A stretch of 13,253 bases of DNA. It comes from Pseudomonadota bacterium. Lineage in GTDB: Bacteria > Pseudomonadota > Alphaproteobacteria > Rhizobiales > Rhizobiaceae. The notes beneath the pieces are model-generated. The model ran no database searches, was not told where the DNA came from, and worked only from the letters and a program-made list of their open reading frames with translations. The translations under genes were made by a program, and so were the position numbers. Shown here piece by piece: positions 6,087 to 13,253 of this stretch; position 1 is the stretch's first letter; every line of letters starts with the position of its first letter. The stretch lies in assembly GCA_023435335.1 (NCBI GenBank), contig JAEYRU010000107.1:1-13253 (forward strand), read 5' to 3'.

Positions 6087-7103
6087 ATGAAAGTATTGAA
6101 AAGCCTGCTTCTGGCAGGCGCCGCGGTGGTCGCGGCGGGAGCGATGGCGCAAGCCAAGGAATTGCAGATTTCCACCTGGCTTCCGCCGACCCATTCGCTG
6201 CACAAGCAGATGGAGGAGTGGGCGAAGGAGATCGAGGCCGAAACAAACGGCTCGCTTGACGTCAACATCTATCCGTCGTCGCAAATGGGGGCCGCGCAGG
6301 ACCACTTCGACATGGTTCGCGACGGCATCGTGGAGATGTCCATCGCGGCTCCGACGCTGAGCACCGGCCGTTTTCCGATCTGGTCGCTGGTGGAGATACC
6401 CTTCACTTTCGCCAACACCACGAGCGGCGCGCGAGCGTTCCACGAGTGGTACCTGGAATATGCCGAGCAGGAGATGCCCGAAGTCATGCTCTGCATGACA
6501 ACCGTCCATCATCCCGGCGCGCTCAATTTCAACAAGCCGGACATTCGCGTGCCGGCGGACATGAAGGGCCTGCGCATGCGCCCTAGCGGCGCAACCACTT
6601 CGGAGTGGATGGTCAACATGGGCGCTACGGTGGTTCCGTCGTCGCTTCCGGAAGTGAAGGAACTCGCGGACCGCGGCGCCATCGACGGGGTCGCGCTGCC
6701 CTGGGACATGGTGCTGTTCGGCATCCACACGCCGATGCCGTACCACATCGACGAACCGTTCTACGTTGGCGCGCAGGCCTGGGTCATCAACAAGGACTTC
6801 TACAACGGTCTGACCGACGTCGAGAAGGCGGCGATAGACAAGCGCTGTGGCCCGGACTGGTCGGAGAAGCTGTCAGGCGTCTGGTACGAGAACATGCGAG
6901 GGTTCCGGCAACAGCTGCTGGACGACAGCTCGCAGCACATCTACCAGCTCACGGACGAGGAGCGCGATCTGTGGATCGAGTCTGCCAAACCGGTCGCGGA
7001 TAAGGCCTTTGAGGCAGTGGCGCGCAGGGGTTTCTCTGACGGGGCCGGTATCTTCGACAAGCTCAAGGCCAAGCTCAAGGAGCACGACGCGCTCGTCGAG
7101 TAG
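6087..7103 (+). CDS. dctP: TRAP transporter substrate-binding protein (DctP family)
   Basis: This 338-aa periplasmic receptor is the expected length for the DctP/TAXI-type solute receptors of tripartite ATP-independent periplasmic transporters. A signal peptide (MKVLKSLLLAGAAVVAAGAM, cleavage near AQA/KE at 23-24) leads into LQISTWLPPTHSLHKQMEEWAKEIE, typical of the mature start. The motif MKGLRMRPSG contains R165, which by position should be the conserved arginine that pairs with a substrate carboxylate; GAIDGVALPW is the usual later motif. This suggests an organic acid ligand, but ligand identity cannot be read here. ATG at 6087 has GGGAGAGAG upstream. It lies 83 nt after the SnoaL-like stop and is in frame with the frameshifted upstream reading frame. 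A large stem-loop follows before dctQ. Confidence 0.92.
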   Translation: MKVLKSLLLAGAAVVAAGAMAQAKELQISTWLPPTHSLHKQMEEWAKEIEAETNGSLDVNIYPSSQMGAAQDHFDMVRDGIVEMSIAAPTLSTGRFPIWSLVEIPFTFANTTSGARAFHEWYLEYAEQEMPEVMLCMTTVHHPGALNFNKPDIRVPADMKGLRMRPSGATTSEWMVNMGATVVPSSLPEVKELADRGAIDGVALPWDMVLFGIHTPMPYHIDEPFYVGAQAWVINKDFYNGLTDVEKAAIDKRCGPDWSEKLSGVWYENMRGFRQQLLDDSSQHIYQLTDEERDLWIESAKPVADKAFEAVARRGFSDGAGIFDKLKAKLKEHDALVE

Positions 7104-7112
7104 GTGCGAAAA

Positions 7113-7148
7113 GACGCCGGCGCTCTCGATACCGAGAGGACCGGCGTT
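7113..7148 (+). other. Large intergenic stem-loop between dctP and dctQ
   Basis: ACGCCGG (7114-7120) pairs with CCGGCGT (7141-7147), and CTCTCG (7123-7128) pairs with CGAGAG (7133-7138) around a 4-nt ATAC loop. A 2x2 internal mismatch (CG/GA) separates the stems and a G-T pair extends the base. No T-tract follows, so it is not a standard terminator. In transport operons such structures after the receptor gene often keep the receptor transcript abundant relative to the membrane genes; that role here is inferred. Confidence 0.65.
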
Positions 7149-7190
7149 CGCTTGCCGGCGAGGTCGGCATCAGTTGCGATTGAGGACCCT

Positions 7191-7682
7191 ATGCAGAGGT
7201 TCGTACGCTATGTGGAGTTGTGCGCCGGCTTTTCGCTCGGGCTCATCGCGCTCCTGATCTTCTCGGAGATTATGCTGCGATCATTCTTTCAAACGCAGCT
7301 GCCCGATGCCTATCAGATCGCAAACCAGTTTCAGGGAATGGCTATCTTCTGGGGGTTCGCTACCGCGACGTATGCGGGGCGCCACATCACCGTCGACGTG
7401 ATCTGGGAGATGTGCCCGCCAAGGCTGGCGCTGTTCATCGATACCGTCGCGGACCTCATAACTGCCGCGTTCTTCGCTGCGCTGGCAGTGATGCTCTACT
7501 GGCGTGTGGATTCCCTCTACCGCAGCGGTGAGGTGACAAACGTCATGAAGCTCGCCGTCTGGCCGTTCGTCATCATCGGCGCGATCGGCATCGTGTGCTG
7601 CGTCATTCTCGGCCTCGCGCGCATCATCATGCGGCTCCAGGGCCGTCTGCCGGTCGAGACAGGATTCCAGGTCGATGGATAG
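7191..7682 (+). CDS. dctQ: TRAP transporter small membrane subunit (DctQ family)
   Basis: This 163-aa protein has the expected four hydrophobic segments: about 10-30 (AGFSLGLIALLIFSEIML), 45-65 (FQGMAIFWGFATATYAG), 85-105 (DTVADLITAAFFAALAVML) and 125-150 (VWPFVIIGAIGIVCCVILGL). The pattern, with RHITVDVIWE between segments two and three, is typical of DctQ, the small subunit that links the receptor and the DctM permease in the inner membrane. ATG at 7191 is chosen because GAGGA lies about 6 nt upstream and the family starts near QRFVRYVEL; a GTG at 7104 directly after the dctP stop would add 29 non-conserved residues and place the stem-loop inside the gene. It overlaps dctM by 8 nt. Confidence 0.88.
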   Translation: MQRFVRYVELCAGFSLGLIALLIFSEIMLRSFFQTQLPDAYQIANQFQGMAIFWGFATATYAGRHITVDVIWEMCPPRLALFIDTVADLITAAFFAALAVMLYWRVDSLYRSGEVTNVMKLAVWPFVIIGAIGIVCCVILGLARIIMRLQGRLPVETGFQVDG

Positions 7683-8976
7683 GGAAATAGCCGCCGTCGG
7701 CGGCTTCGTCGTGCTCTTCCTGCTGATGTTCCTGCGCGTCCCGATCGGGGTCGCTATGGGCATCGTTGGCGTCGGCGGTTTTGCCGCCCTGAAGGGGTGG
7801 AGCGCAGCGTTCAATCTTCTGGTGAATTCACCGTGGCGTACGGTGACCGACTATTCGCTGAGCGTCATCCCGCTGTTCATCCTGATGGGCGTCTTCGCTT
7901 CCGCCTCGGGTATGAGCCGCGAATTGTTTCGCGTATCCCGAGCGTGGGCGGGGCACAGGCGGGGCGGTCTTGCCGTGTCGGCAATCCTCGCCTGCGGCGG
8001 CTTTGCGGCAATCAATGGGTCAGCTGTCGCCACCGCCGCTACGATGACCAAGGTGGCTTTGCCAGAGATGCGTCGGGCCGGCTACGATCCTGCCACCGCC
8101 GCCGGCACGATTGCGATCGGTGGGACGCTGGGCATCATGATCCCGCCCTCCGTGACCATGCTCATCTACGCACTGCTGACCGAGCAGGACGTGGCGCGGC
8201 TGTTCATGGCGGGCGTCATCCCGGGCGTGCTCGCAATCGCGATCTATATCATCACGATCCAGATTCTTGCGCGCCGCAACCCCGATGTATTCCCGACCCT
8301 GCCGCGCGAAGGGTACCGTGAACGTTTCGTCGCGTTGCGCGAAGTCTGGGCCACGTTGCTGCTGTTCCTCATCGTCGTCGTATCGATGTACGGCGGGATC
8401 GTGACCGTGACTGAAGCCGCGGCGATCGGCGCCGTCGGCGCGCTTGCCATCGGGGTGGCTCGCAGGCGGCTTGGATGGGACAAGATCCAAGCCTGCCTCG
8501 TCGATGCGTTGCGGACATCGGCCTCGATCTTCATCATCGCGGTCGGGGCCTTCCTCTTCAGCTACTTCCTGACGATCACACGGACGACCCAGGGAATCAC
8601 CGACTTCCTGGTGCACCTGCCCATCGGCCCTTACGGCGTCCTGGCACTCTTGCTGCTCATCTACATGATACTCGGCGCCATCATGGACGAACTCGCCATG
8701 ATCATCCTCACCGTGCCGATCGTCTTCCCCGCGATGATGGCGCTCGGCTTCGATCCGACATGGTTCGGCGTGATCATCGTGATGACGGTCACATTGGGGC
8801 TGATCTGCCCGCCGGTCGGCATGAATGTCTTCGTGATCAATGCGATGGCAAGGGATATCGGGCTGTTCCAGATCTACCGGGGTGTCATGCCTTTCATAGC
8901 AGCCAGCATCGTGCTGCTGGTGATGCTGTGCATCTTCCCGTCGATCTCGCTCTTCCTGCCGAACACCATGCCCTAG
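7675..8976 (+). CDS. dctM: TRAP transporter large permease (DctM family)
   Basis: A 433-aa polytopic inner-membrane permease, the normal length for DctM, with roughly a dozen hydrophobic segments. Characteristic motifs are FLRVPIGVAMGIVG near the N-terminus, SVIPLFILMG, GGFAAINGSAVATAATMTKVALPEM, GYDPATAAGTIAIGGTLG, IMIPPSVTMLIYA, and the C-terminal MDELAMIILTVPIVFP and LICPPVGMNVFVIN. It forms the transport path and uses the sodium or proton gradient rather than ATP. ATG at 7675 overlaps the end of dctQ by 8 nt, so the two are translationally coupled. It is the last gene of the plus-strand operon and converges with the minus-strand SnoaL-like gene. Confidence 0.93.
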   Translation: MDREIAAVGGFVVLFLLMFLRVPIGVAMGIVGVGGFAALKGWSAAFNLLVNSPWRTVTDYSLSVIPLFILMGVFASASGMSRELFRVSRAWAGHRRGGLAVSAILACGGFAAINGSAVATAATMTKVALPEMRRAGYDPATAAGTIAIGGTLGIMIPPSVTMLIYALLTEQDVARLFMAGVIPGVLAIAIYIITIQILARRNPDVFPTLPREGYRERFVALREVWATLLLFLIVVVSMYGGIVTVTEAAAIGAVGALAIGVARRRLGWDKIQACLVDALRTSASIFIIAVGAFLFSYFLTITRTTQGITDFLVHLPIGPYGVLALLLLIYMILGAIMDELAMIILTVPIVFPAMMALGFDPTWFGVIIVMTVTLGLICPPVGMNVFVINAMARDIGLFQIYRGVMPFIAASIVLLVMLCIFPSISLFLPNTMP

Positions 8977-8991
8977 CGTGCGTATAGGACA

Positions 8992-9028
8992 AAGAGAGGC
9001 CCGGCGCGGACGCCCAGCCCTTTCTCTT
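8992..9028. terminator. Weak imperfect hairpin in the convergent gap, possible terminator
   Basis: In the 69-nt gap between dctM and the opposing SnoaL-like gene, AAGAGA (8992-8997), GGC (8998-9000) and GGCG (9003-9006) can pair with CGCC (9011-9014), GCC (9017-9019) and TCTCTT (9023-9028). The loop is 4 nt and small internal mismatches separate the three stems. No long T-tract follows on either strand. Position is right for a shared terminator but the structure is only moderate. Confidence 0.35.
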
Positions 9029-9045
9029 CCGCCGCCTCTTCGGAG

Positions 9046-9708
9046 TCAGGCGGACCGCTTCCACTCCACCGGCCTGCCGGTCACCGGGTGGACATAGTGG
9101 AAGGGCATGACCCACGATTCGGGCGCGGTGACGCCGTCATGCGTCTGCTTGCGGTCCGGAGGCATCTCCACGCTCTCTTGGCTGGGCTGGAGGAGCGACT
9201 TGCCCCACCCATCGGCATAGGGGGTTGTAAAGCTTGGGAACCAGACAAGGCTGGCGATCTTCCAGATGCCGGACTCCTTACGGTATTCGACCTCGTATGG
9301 GCCTTCGAGCCAGTTGGCTGCGCCGCCCAGATCCCCCACCTGCACCCAGGCTCGCCAGCGCGCCCGCGCAGTGGTTCCGCCGTCATCCAGCGTCACGATG
9401 GCCTGCAGCTGAAAGTGGTTCCCGACATGTCCGTGCACCGGCCCCTCGACGCCATTGCCGAGCAGCCTGACGAGAAATTCGTGGATGCGCTCTCGCCCCT
9501 TGTAGACGCCGCGCGCCGCAATCTCGATCTCGCCATCGTTGGTGAACAGGTCCGCGACCGCACGGTAGAGGCTCTTGTCGAGGTAATAGCCGTAGGCCCG
9601 CTGAAGCCGCTTTATGGCCTCAATATCCTCCTGCCGCTGCAGGCGCCGCTCCGCGTCAGCCAGCCTCGCCTCCAGCGCCCGGATGCGCTCTTCCGTGTCC
9701 TTGTACAT
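9046..9708 (-). CDS. SnoaL/NTF2-like protein with N-terminal coiled coil
   Basis: A 220-aa protein. Residues 5-28 (TEERIRALEARLADAERRLQ) look like a coiled coil; the rest is a SnoaL-type NTF2 fold: IKRLQRAYGYYLDK, LFTNDGEIEIAARGVYKGRERI, HGHVGNHFQLQAIVTL, YEVEYRKESGIWKIASL. The C-terminal tail ends with FHYVHPVTGRPV. Tyrosines 39, 41 and 42 and histidines 92, 94 and 98 could line the cavity. Members of this fold act without cofactors as lyases, dehydratases or isomerases; cofactor-free lyases in lignin-dimer breakdown (LdpA type) are one known precedent, but specific identity is not established here. ATG 9708 has GGGAGA upstream. It is the last gene of the minus-strand operon, 40 nt after the GMC gene, and is related to the frameshifted gene at 5352-6003. 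Confidence 0.82.
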   Translation of the reverse strand: MYKDTEERIRALEARLADAERRLQRQEDIEAIKRLQRAYGYYLDKSLYRAVADLFTNDGEIEIAARGVYKGRERIHEFLVRLLGNGVEGPVHGHVGNHFQLQAIVTLDDGGTTARARWRAWVQVGDLGGAANWLEGPYEVEYRKESGIWKIASLVWFPSFTTPYADGWGKSLLQPSQESVEMPPDRKQTHDGVTAPESWVMPFHYVHPVTGRPVEWKRSA

Positions 9709-9748
9709 CTTTCTCTCCCATGTCTGGCTTGGCCGGACGCCACCCCGC

Positions 9749-11377
9749 TCATGCTGCCCGCGCGGTGGACGGTTCCGTTGCCGGCAACAGGCGGCCGCGA
9801 ATAAGATCCGCGCATTTCTCGGCGATCATGACGGTGGGCGCGTGCGTGTTTCCGCTCGTGATCCGCGGCATGACCGAGGCGTCCGCGACCCGCAATCCCT
9901 CGATGCCGTGGACCTTCAGTTCATGAGAAACCACGCCCTCCGGACCCATTGCGCAGGTCCCCACTGGGTGGAAGGCTGTGTTCACCGAGCGGCGGATATG
10001 CGCCTCCAGCGCAGTCCGCTCGACGATCTGGGGACCAGGGGCAATCTCAAGACTTCCCTTGCCCGCGAATGCTTTGGAGCCCAGCAAGCGCCGCCCCACC
10101 TCCACGCCAGCGGCGAGCACGCGCAGATCGTCTTCATGCGACAGCAGGTTCGGGTCGATGTGCGGCATGTCCTGGACCCGGGGACCCGACAACGCCACCG
10201 AGCCGCGGCTCTTCGGCTGCAAAGCCACCACGCCGAGTGAGTAGCCGTGGCCGATGCCGATAGTGCCGCCAGGTTTGCGGAACGCGGCGCAGAACACGAG
10301 TTGCAGGTCGGGGTCAGAGAGATCCTGGCGGCTGCGGACGTAGCCCGCGGCCTCGAAGATGTTGCTGCCCGGGATGCCCTTTCCGGTGAGAAGATAACGC
10401 AGCCCGGAAATCGCCAATCTGGGGAGGGCTGACAGCGACAGTCCGTAGGACTCGTTGGTGGCTCCGCGCCAGATGATCTGCGTCGAGGGGTGGTCGTGGA
10501 GGTCCTGTCCGACCTGAGGCAGGTCGGACACGACGTCTATTCCATAGTTGCGCAAATGCACGGCGGGGCCTACGCCGGAGCGCATCAGGATAACCGGCGA
10601 GCCGATCACGCCTGCGCTGAGGACGATCTCGCGGCGGGCAACGATACGGCGGCCATCCGCCAGTGAGATCGCGTGGGCGCGGCCGTCCACGAGCTCCACG
10701 CGCTCCACCTCAGAACCGGTCAGCACGGCCAGGTTGGATCGCGCTCTGGCCGGGCGCAGGAAGGCGGTATCGGACGAGACGCGCCTGCCCCGGTGAAGGT
10801 TCACCTGCCTCAGACCGAATCCTTCCTGTTGCGCGCCATTGGGATCGTCATTGAGCGGGAAACCAAGCTCTCGCGCCGCATCCAGGAATCGGTCCACGAG
10901 CACGTTGGGCTCGCGCACCGTGGCCACCGTCATCGGGCCGCCCCGGGCGTGCCACTCGTCCTCGAAGTCGAGGTTGTTCTCCGACTTGCGGAAATAGGGG
11001 AGAAGGTCGCGGTAGCTCCACCCTGGGTTTCCCATTGCTGCCCAGGCGTCGAAGTCGGCGGCCTGACCGCGGGTATAGACCATCCCGTTCAGCGAACTCG
11101 TTCCGCCGAGCATCTTGCCGCGCGGGATGGGATAGCGGCGGCCTTCAAGCGCTTGCTGCGGCGCGGACATGTACCGCCAGTTGAGCCGCGGGTGGTCGAT
11201 GAGCCCGATCATGCCGACAGGGACGGTCACGAAGGGATGGCGCGCTTCGGGCCCCGCCTCGATCAGGCAGACATTCACGTCACCATCCTCGGACAGCCGG
11301 TTGGCCAGCACGCAGCCAGCCGATCCGGCGCCGACGATGATGTAGTCGAAAGTGCTGTCCACCTTCGGCCTCGTCAT
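9749..11377 (-). CDS. GMC-family FAD-dependent alcohol oxidoreductase
   Basis: This 542-aa enzyme has the ADP-binding motif GAGSAG at 16-21, the GMC signature around PRGKMLGGTSSLNGMVYTRG (85-104), the second signature GVIGSPVILMRSGVG (256-270), and the C-terminal active site with HPVGTCAMG (H470) and SGNTHAPT (H512). FAD-linked oxidation of an alcohol to an aldehyde is the expected reaction, using an electron carrier or oxygen as acceptor. It resembles choline dehydrogenase and polyethylene-glycol or alkanol dehydrogenases overall, but has His where many of those have Asn in the second active-site position. No signal peptide is seen, so it is cytoplasmic or membrane-associated. Start ATG 11377 overlaps the ALDH stop by 4 nt (ATGA), giving tight coupling. 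The substrate is probably passed as aldehyde to the neighbouring ALDH. Confidence 0.92.
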   Translation of the reverse strand: MTRPKVDSTFDYIIVGAGSAGCVLANRLSEDGDVNVCLIEAGPEARHPFVTVPVGMIGLIDHPRLNWRYMSAPQQALEGRRYPIPRGKMLGGTSSLNGMVYTRGQAADFDAWAAMGNPGWSYRDLLPYFRKSENNLDFEDEWHARGGPMTVATVREPNVLVDRFLDAARELGFPLNDDPNGAQQEGFGLRQVNLHRGRRVSSDTAFLRPARARSNLAVLTGSEVERVELVDGRAHAISLADGRRIVARREIVLSAGVIGSPVILMRSGVGPAVHLRNYGIDVVSDLPQVGQDLHDHPSTQIIWRGATNESYGLSLSALPRLAISGLRYLLTGKGIPGSNIFEAAGYVRSRQDLSDPDLQLVFCAAFRKPGGTIGIGHGYSLGVVALQPKSRGSVALSGPRVQDMPHIDPNLLSHEDDLRVLAAGVEVGRRLLGSKAFAGKGSLEIAPGPQIVERTALEAHIRRSVNTAFHPVGTCAMGPEGVVSHELKVHGIEGLRVADASVMPRITSGNTHAPTVMIAEKCADLIRGRLLPATEPSTARAA

Positions 11378-12858
11378 AGCGTCGCGATCACCGACTTCTT
11401 CTCGGTGTAGATCTCGACCCCGTCGCGGGCGGATTCGCGGCCCCAGCCGGCCTGCGTGAAGCCGCCCGCGGGCAGGCCTTGGTCGAGGCCGCCGCCGTTG
11501 ATTTTCACCGTGCCGGCGCGGATGCGTCGCGCCAGCTTGTGGGCGGCCGAGAGATTGGACGTGAAGATGTTGGCGGCGAGCCCGTAGGTCGTGTTGTTGG
11601 CTTCCGCCGCAAGGGCATCGATTTCCTCATCGCTGAACGATTGGGCGCACAGCACCGGCCCGAAGATCTCCTCACGGCGCACCTTCATGTCCGCGCGCGT
11701 GTCGGTCAGGATCGTGGGCTCGACGAAGTAGCCGGGACGGTCAAGGGTGTTGCCGCCCACGGCAACCTTGGCGCCCTCGTCCTGGCCGGAGCGTATATAG
11801 CTTGAAACCCGTTCGAGCTGCTTCGCGTTCACCAACGGGCCCATCGTCGTCGCCGGATCGAGTCCTGGCCCGAGCTTCATCTTGCGCGCGATCTCGGCGA
11901 CGCCGGCCACAACCTCGTCGAAGACCTTGCCGTGGGCAAAGAGCCGCGAGCCTGCCGTGCAGACCTGTCCGGTGCAGAAGAAGATGCCATTGGCAACCGC
12001 GGGGATCGTCTTGGCCAGGTCCGCATCGGGCAGCACGATGACGGGCGACTTTCCGCCCAGCTCAAGCGTCAAGCGCTTGAGGTTGCCGGCGGCGGCGCGC
12101 ACGAGCGACTTGCCCACCTCGGTGGAGCCGGTGAAAGAGATCTTGTCGACGTCGGGATGAGCCGCAAGCGCCGCCCCCGCTACCTCCCCGCGTCCCGTAA
12201 CGATATTGACCACGCCGGCCGGGAAGCCAGCTTTCTCGATGAGTTCGCCCAGCCGCAGCGCGGTAAGCGGCGTGTCCTCAGCCGGCTTCAGCACCATCGT
12301 GCATCCGGCAGCCAGGCTCGGCGCGAGCTTGGCCACCGCCGAGGCAAGGGGGGCGTTCCATGCGATGATGTGGCCCACCACGCCGACCGGTTCATAGGTG
12401 GTGTAGGCCACAGCTTCGAACGGCAGCGATGTGGGTATCGTCTCCCCGTTGAGCTTGGTGGCCCAGCCGGCATTATAGCGCATGCGCTCGGCGGCGAAGG
12501 GTACGTCGAGGTTGCGCGACACGCCGATCGGCTTGCCGTTGTCCAGTGTCTCCAGGACTGCCAGCTCGTCGGCATTGGCGTCGATCAGATCGCCGAGGCG
12601 CCAGATGAGCCGGGCGCGGGCGGCGGGCGTCATCTCGCGCCACGGTCCCCGTTCGAACGCCTCGCGCGCCTTGCTTACCGCGCGGTCGATGTCTTCTGCA
12701 TCACCTTCGGGAAAAGTGGTAAGGACGGAACCGTCGGCGGGGTTGCGCGTCTCCAGCCGCGCGCCGCTCGCCGCCTCCACCCACTGTTCGCCGATCAACA
12801 TCTTGCGGGGCGTCTTAAGCCCCACTGTGACCTTTTCGATGATTGAAGGGTCTATCAT
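11374..12858 (-). CDS. NAD(P)-dependent aldehyde dehydrogenase
   Basis: A 494-aa protein with full length and all catalytic elements of the ALDH superfamily: IAWNAPL (N168), KPAEDTP (K191), FTGSTEVG (242-249), the LELGGKSP motif (E266), the nucleophile in TGQVCTAGSR (C300), and REEIFGPV (E397). It oxidises an aldehyde to the acid with NAD(P)+. Sequence style fits the betaine-aldehyde/phenylacetaldehyde-like class, but substrate cannot be assigned. An additional cysteine (C295) sits five residues before the catalytic cysteine where Asn is common. ATG 12858 overlaps the upstream stop by 4 nt and has GGAGA about 8 nt before it. It lies directly upstream of the GMC oxidoreductase in the same transcript, so the pair probably acts in sequence on an alcohol. 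Confidence 0.93.
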   Translation of the reverse strand: MIDPSIIEKVTVGLKTPRKMLIGEQWVEAASGARLETRNPADGSVLTTFPEGDAEDIDRAVSKAREAFERGPWREMTPAARARLIWRLGDLIDANADELAVLETLDNGKPIGVSRNLDVPFAAERMRYNAGWATKLNGETIPTSLPFEAVAYTTYEPVGVVGHIIAWNAPLASAVAKLAPSLAAGCTMVLKPAEDTPLTALRLGELIEKAGFPAGVVNIVTGRGEVAGAALAAHPDVDKISFTGSTEVGKSLVRAAAGNLKRLTLELGGKSPVIVLPDADLAKTIPAVANGIFFCTGQVCTAGSRLFAHGKVFDEVVAGVAEIARKMKLGPGLDPATTMGPLVNAKQLERVSSYIRSGQDEGAKVAVGGNTLDRPGYFVEPTILTDTRADMKVRREEIFGPVLCAQSFSDEEIDALAAEANNTTYGLAANIFTSNLSAAHKLARRIRAGTVKINGGGLDQGLPAGGFTQAGWGRESARDGVEIYTEKKSVIATL

Positions 12859-13253
12859 TGCGCGGTCTCCGTGTCCCGCTCCTGCCAGAGCGTGTCGAAA
12901 TACTTGTAGGCGTAGGTAAGGTCCTTGCCGCCGCCCATCGCCGCGATCGCATCCTCGAGCATGTCGGCGAAGTGGGCGGGCGTGCTTGCTCCGAAACCGA
13001 CTGCCTTGGCCGTCTCCGCGGCTATCCGCGCGTCCTTGGCGGCAAGGGAGAGCGTGAAATTGTGGAAGAATGCGCCTGACAGGATCTGCTGGCGCAAGAC
13101 GATCTCGGTGGACAGGTTCTTCGCATATGAGCGGTCGAGGATCTCCGCCATGATCTCCGGTTTGAGACCGAAGCGCTGGCCGATGAGCAGCGCCTGGAAG
13201 TCGAGCAGCATCTGGCTCGTGCCGATGTAATTGACGAGCGTCTTCATCGCGTG
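12855..13253 (-). CDS. Beta-hydroxyacid dehydrogenase (3-hydroxyisobutyrate dehydrogenase family), C-terminal part
   Basis: Only the last 132 codons lie in the window; the N-terminal NAD(P)-binding Rossmann domain is beyond the right edge. The visible part is the all-helical C-terminal domain. It begins HAMKTLVNYIG, which places the family catalytic lysine and, four residues on, the conserved asparagine, followed by LLDFQALLIGQRFGL, GAFFHNFTLSLAAKDARIA and GGKDLTYAYKYF. Members reduce or oxidise hydroxyacids such as 3-hydroxyisobutyrate or tartronate semialdehyde. The usual second asparagine just before the conserved one is valine here. It overlaps the ALDH start by 4 nt and is the most upstream visible gene of the minus-strand operon. 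Confidence 0.85.
   Translation of the reverse strand, partial: HAMKTLVNYIGTSQMLLDFQALLIGQRFGLKPEIMAEILDRSYAKNLSTEIVLRQQILSGAFFHNFTLSLAAKDARIAAETAKAVGFGASTPAHFADMLEDAIAAMGGGKDLTYAYKYFDTLWQERDTETAQ

Noticed and set aside
7104..7190. GTG at 7104 as the start of dctQ
   Set aside because: It would add 29 residues unlike DctQ and put the stem-loop inside the coding region; ATG 7191 has a good ribosome site.
11932..12846. Plus-strand open frame of 304 codons opposite the aldehyde dehydrogenase
   Set aside because: Shadow of a complete ALDH with all catalytic residues; a GC-rich third position keeps the opposite strand open.

Overview
The window is GC-rich, densely packed bacterial DNA. The mix of genes suggests an alphaproteobacterium, most likely of the Hyphomicrobiales (Rhizobiales; Phyllobacteriaceae or Brucella relatives): a BP26-like SIMPL protein, an OmpA protein with a long Ala/Pro/Glu linker, a small Arg/His-rich secreted protein, a YcgN protein, a tRNA-Ile2(CAU), and tripartite TRAP transport with short-chain catabolic enzymes. 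The taxonomic call is an inference from gene content and was not tested by any search.

Left half (1-5133) looks like ordinary chromosome. A 5'-partial DEDD exonuclease lies on the minus strand (1-436). Next comes a minus-strand, 638-aa OmpA-family envelope protein (664-2580), closed by a strong terminator at 531-556. Divergent from it is a two-gene plus-strand unit with a 4-nt ATGA overlap: a YcgN/UPF0260 Cys-cluster protein and a ketosteroid-isomerase-like protein. A 124-aa secreted protein (plus) and a SIMPL/BP26 protein (minus) converge on a shared bidirectional terminator at 4139-4173. A tRNA with CAU anticodon, best read as tRNA-Ile2, sits at 5058-5133.

Right half (about 5200-13253) is a catabolic region made of two converging operons. 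The plus-strand operon (5352-8976) has a SnoaL/NTF2-like gene broken by a frameshift, followed by a complete TRAP transporter (dctP, dctQ, dctM). Its control region has a striking AT-rich tract and two inverted repeats. The minus-strand operon runs from beyond the right edge: the end of a beta-hydroxyacid dehydrogenase, an aldehyde dehydrogenase, a GMC-family FAD alcohol oxidoreductase, and a second SnoaL/NTF2-like protein. The first two junctions are 4-nt ATGA overlaps and the last is a 40-nt gap. The two operons meet in a 69-nt gap near 9000.

The likely joint role is uptake of a small organic acid or alcohol by the TRAP system, followed by oxidation of an alcohol to an aldehyde (GMC) and of the aldehyde to an acid (ALDH), with the NTF2-fold proteins and the hydroxyacid dehydrogenase acting on intermediates. 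The substrate cannot be read from sequence alone. The points most worth following up are the paired SnoaL-like proteins around the TRAP/GMC/ALDH set, the frameshift that opens a 583-codon frame running through into dctP, and the stem-loop between dctP and dctQ.
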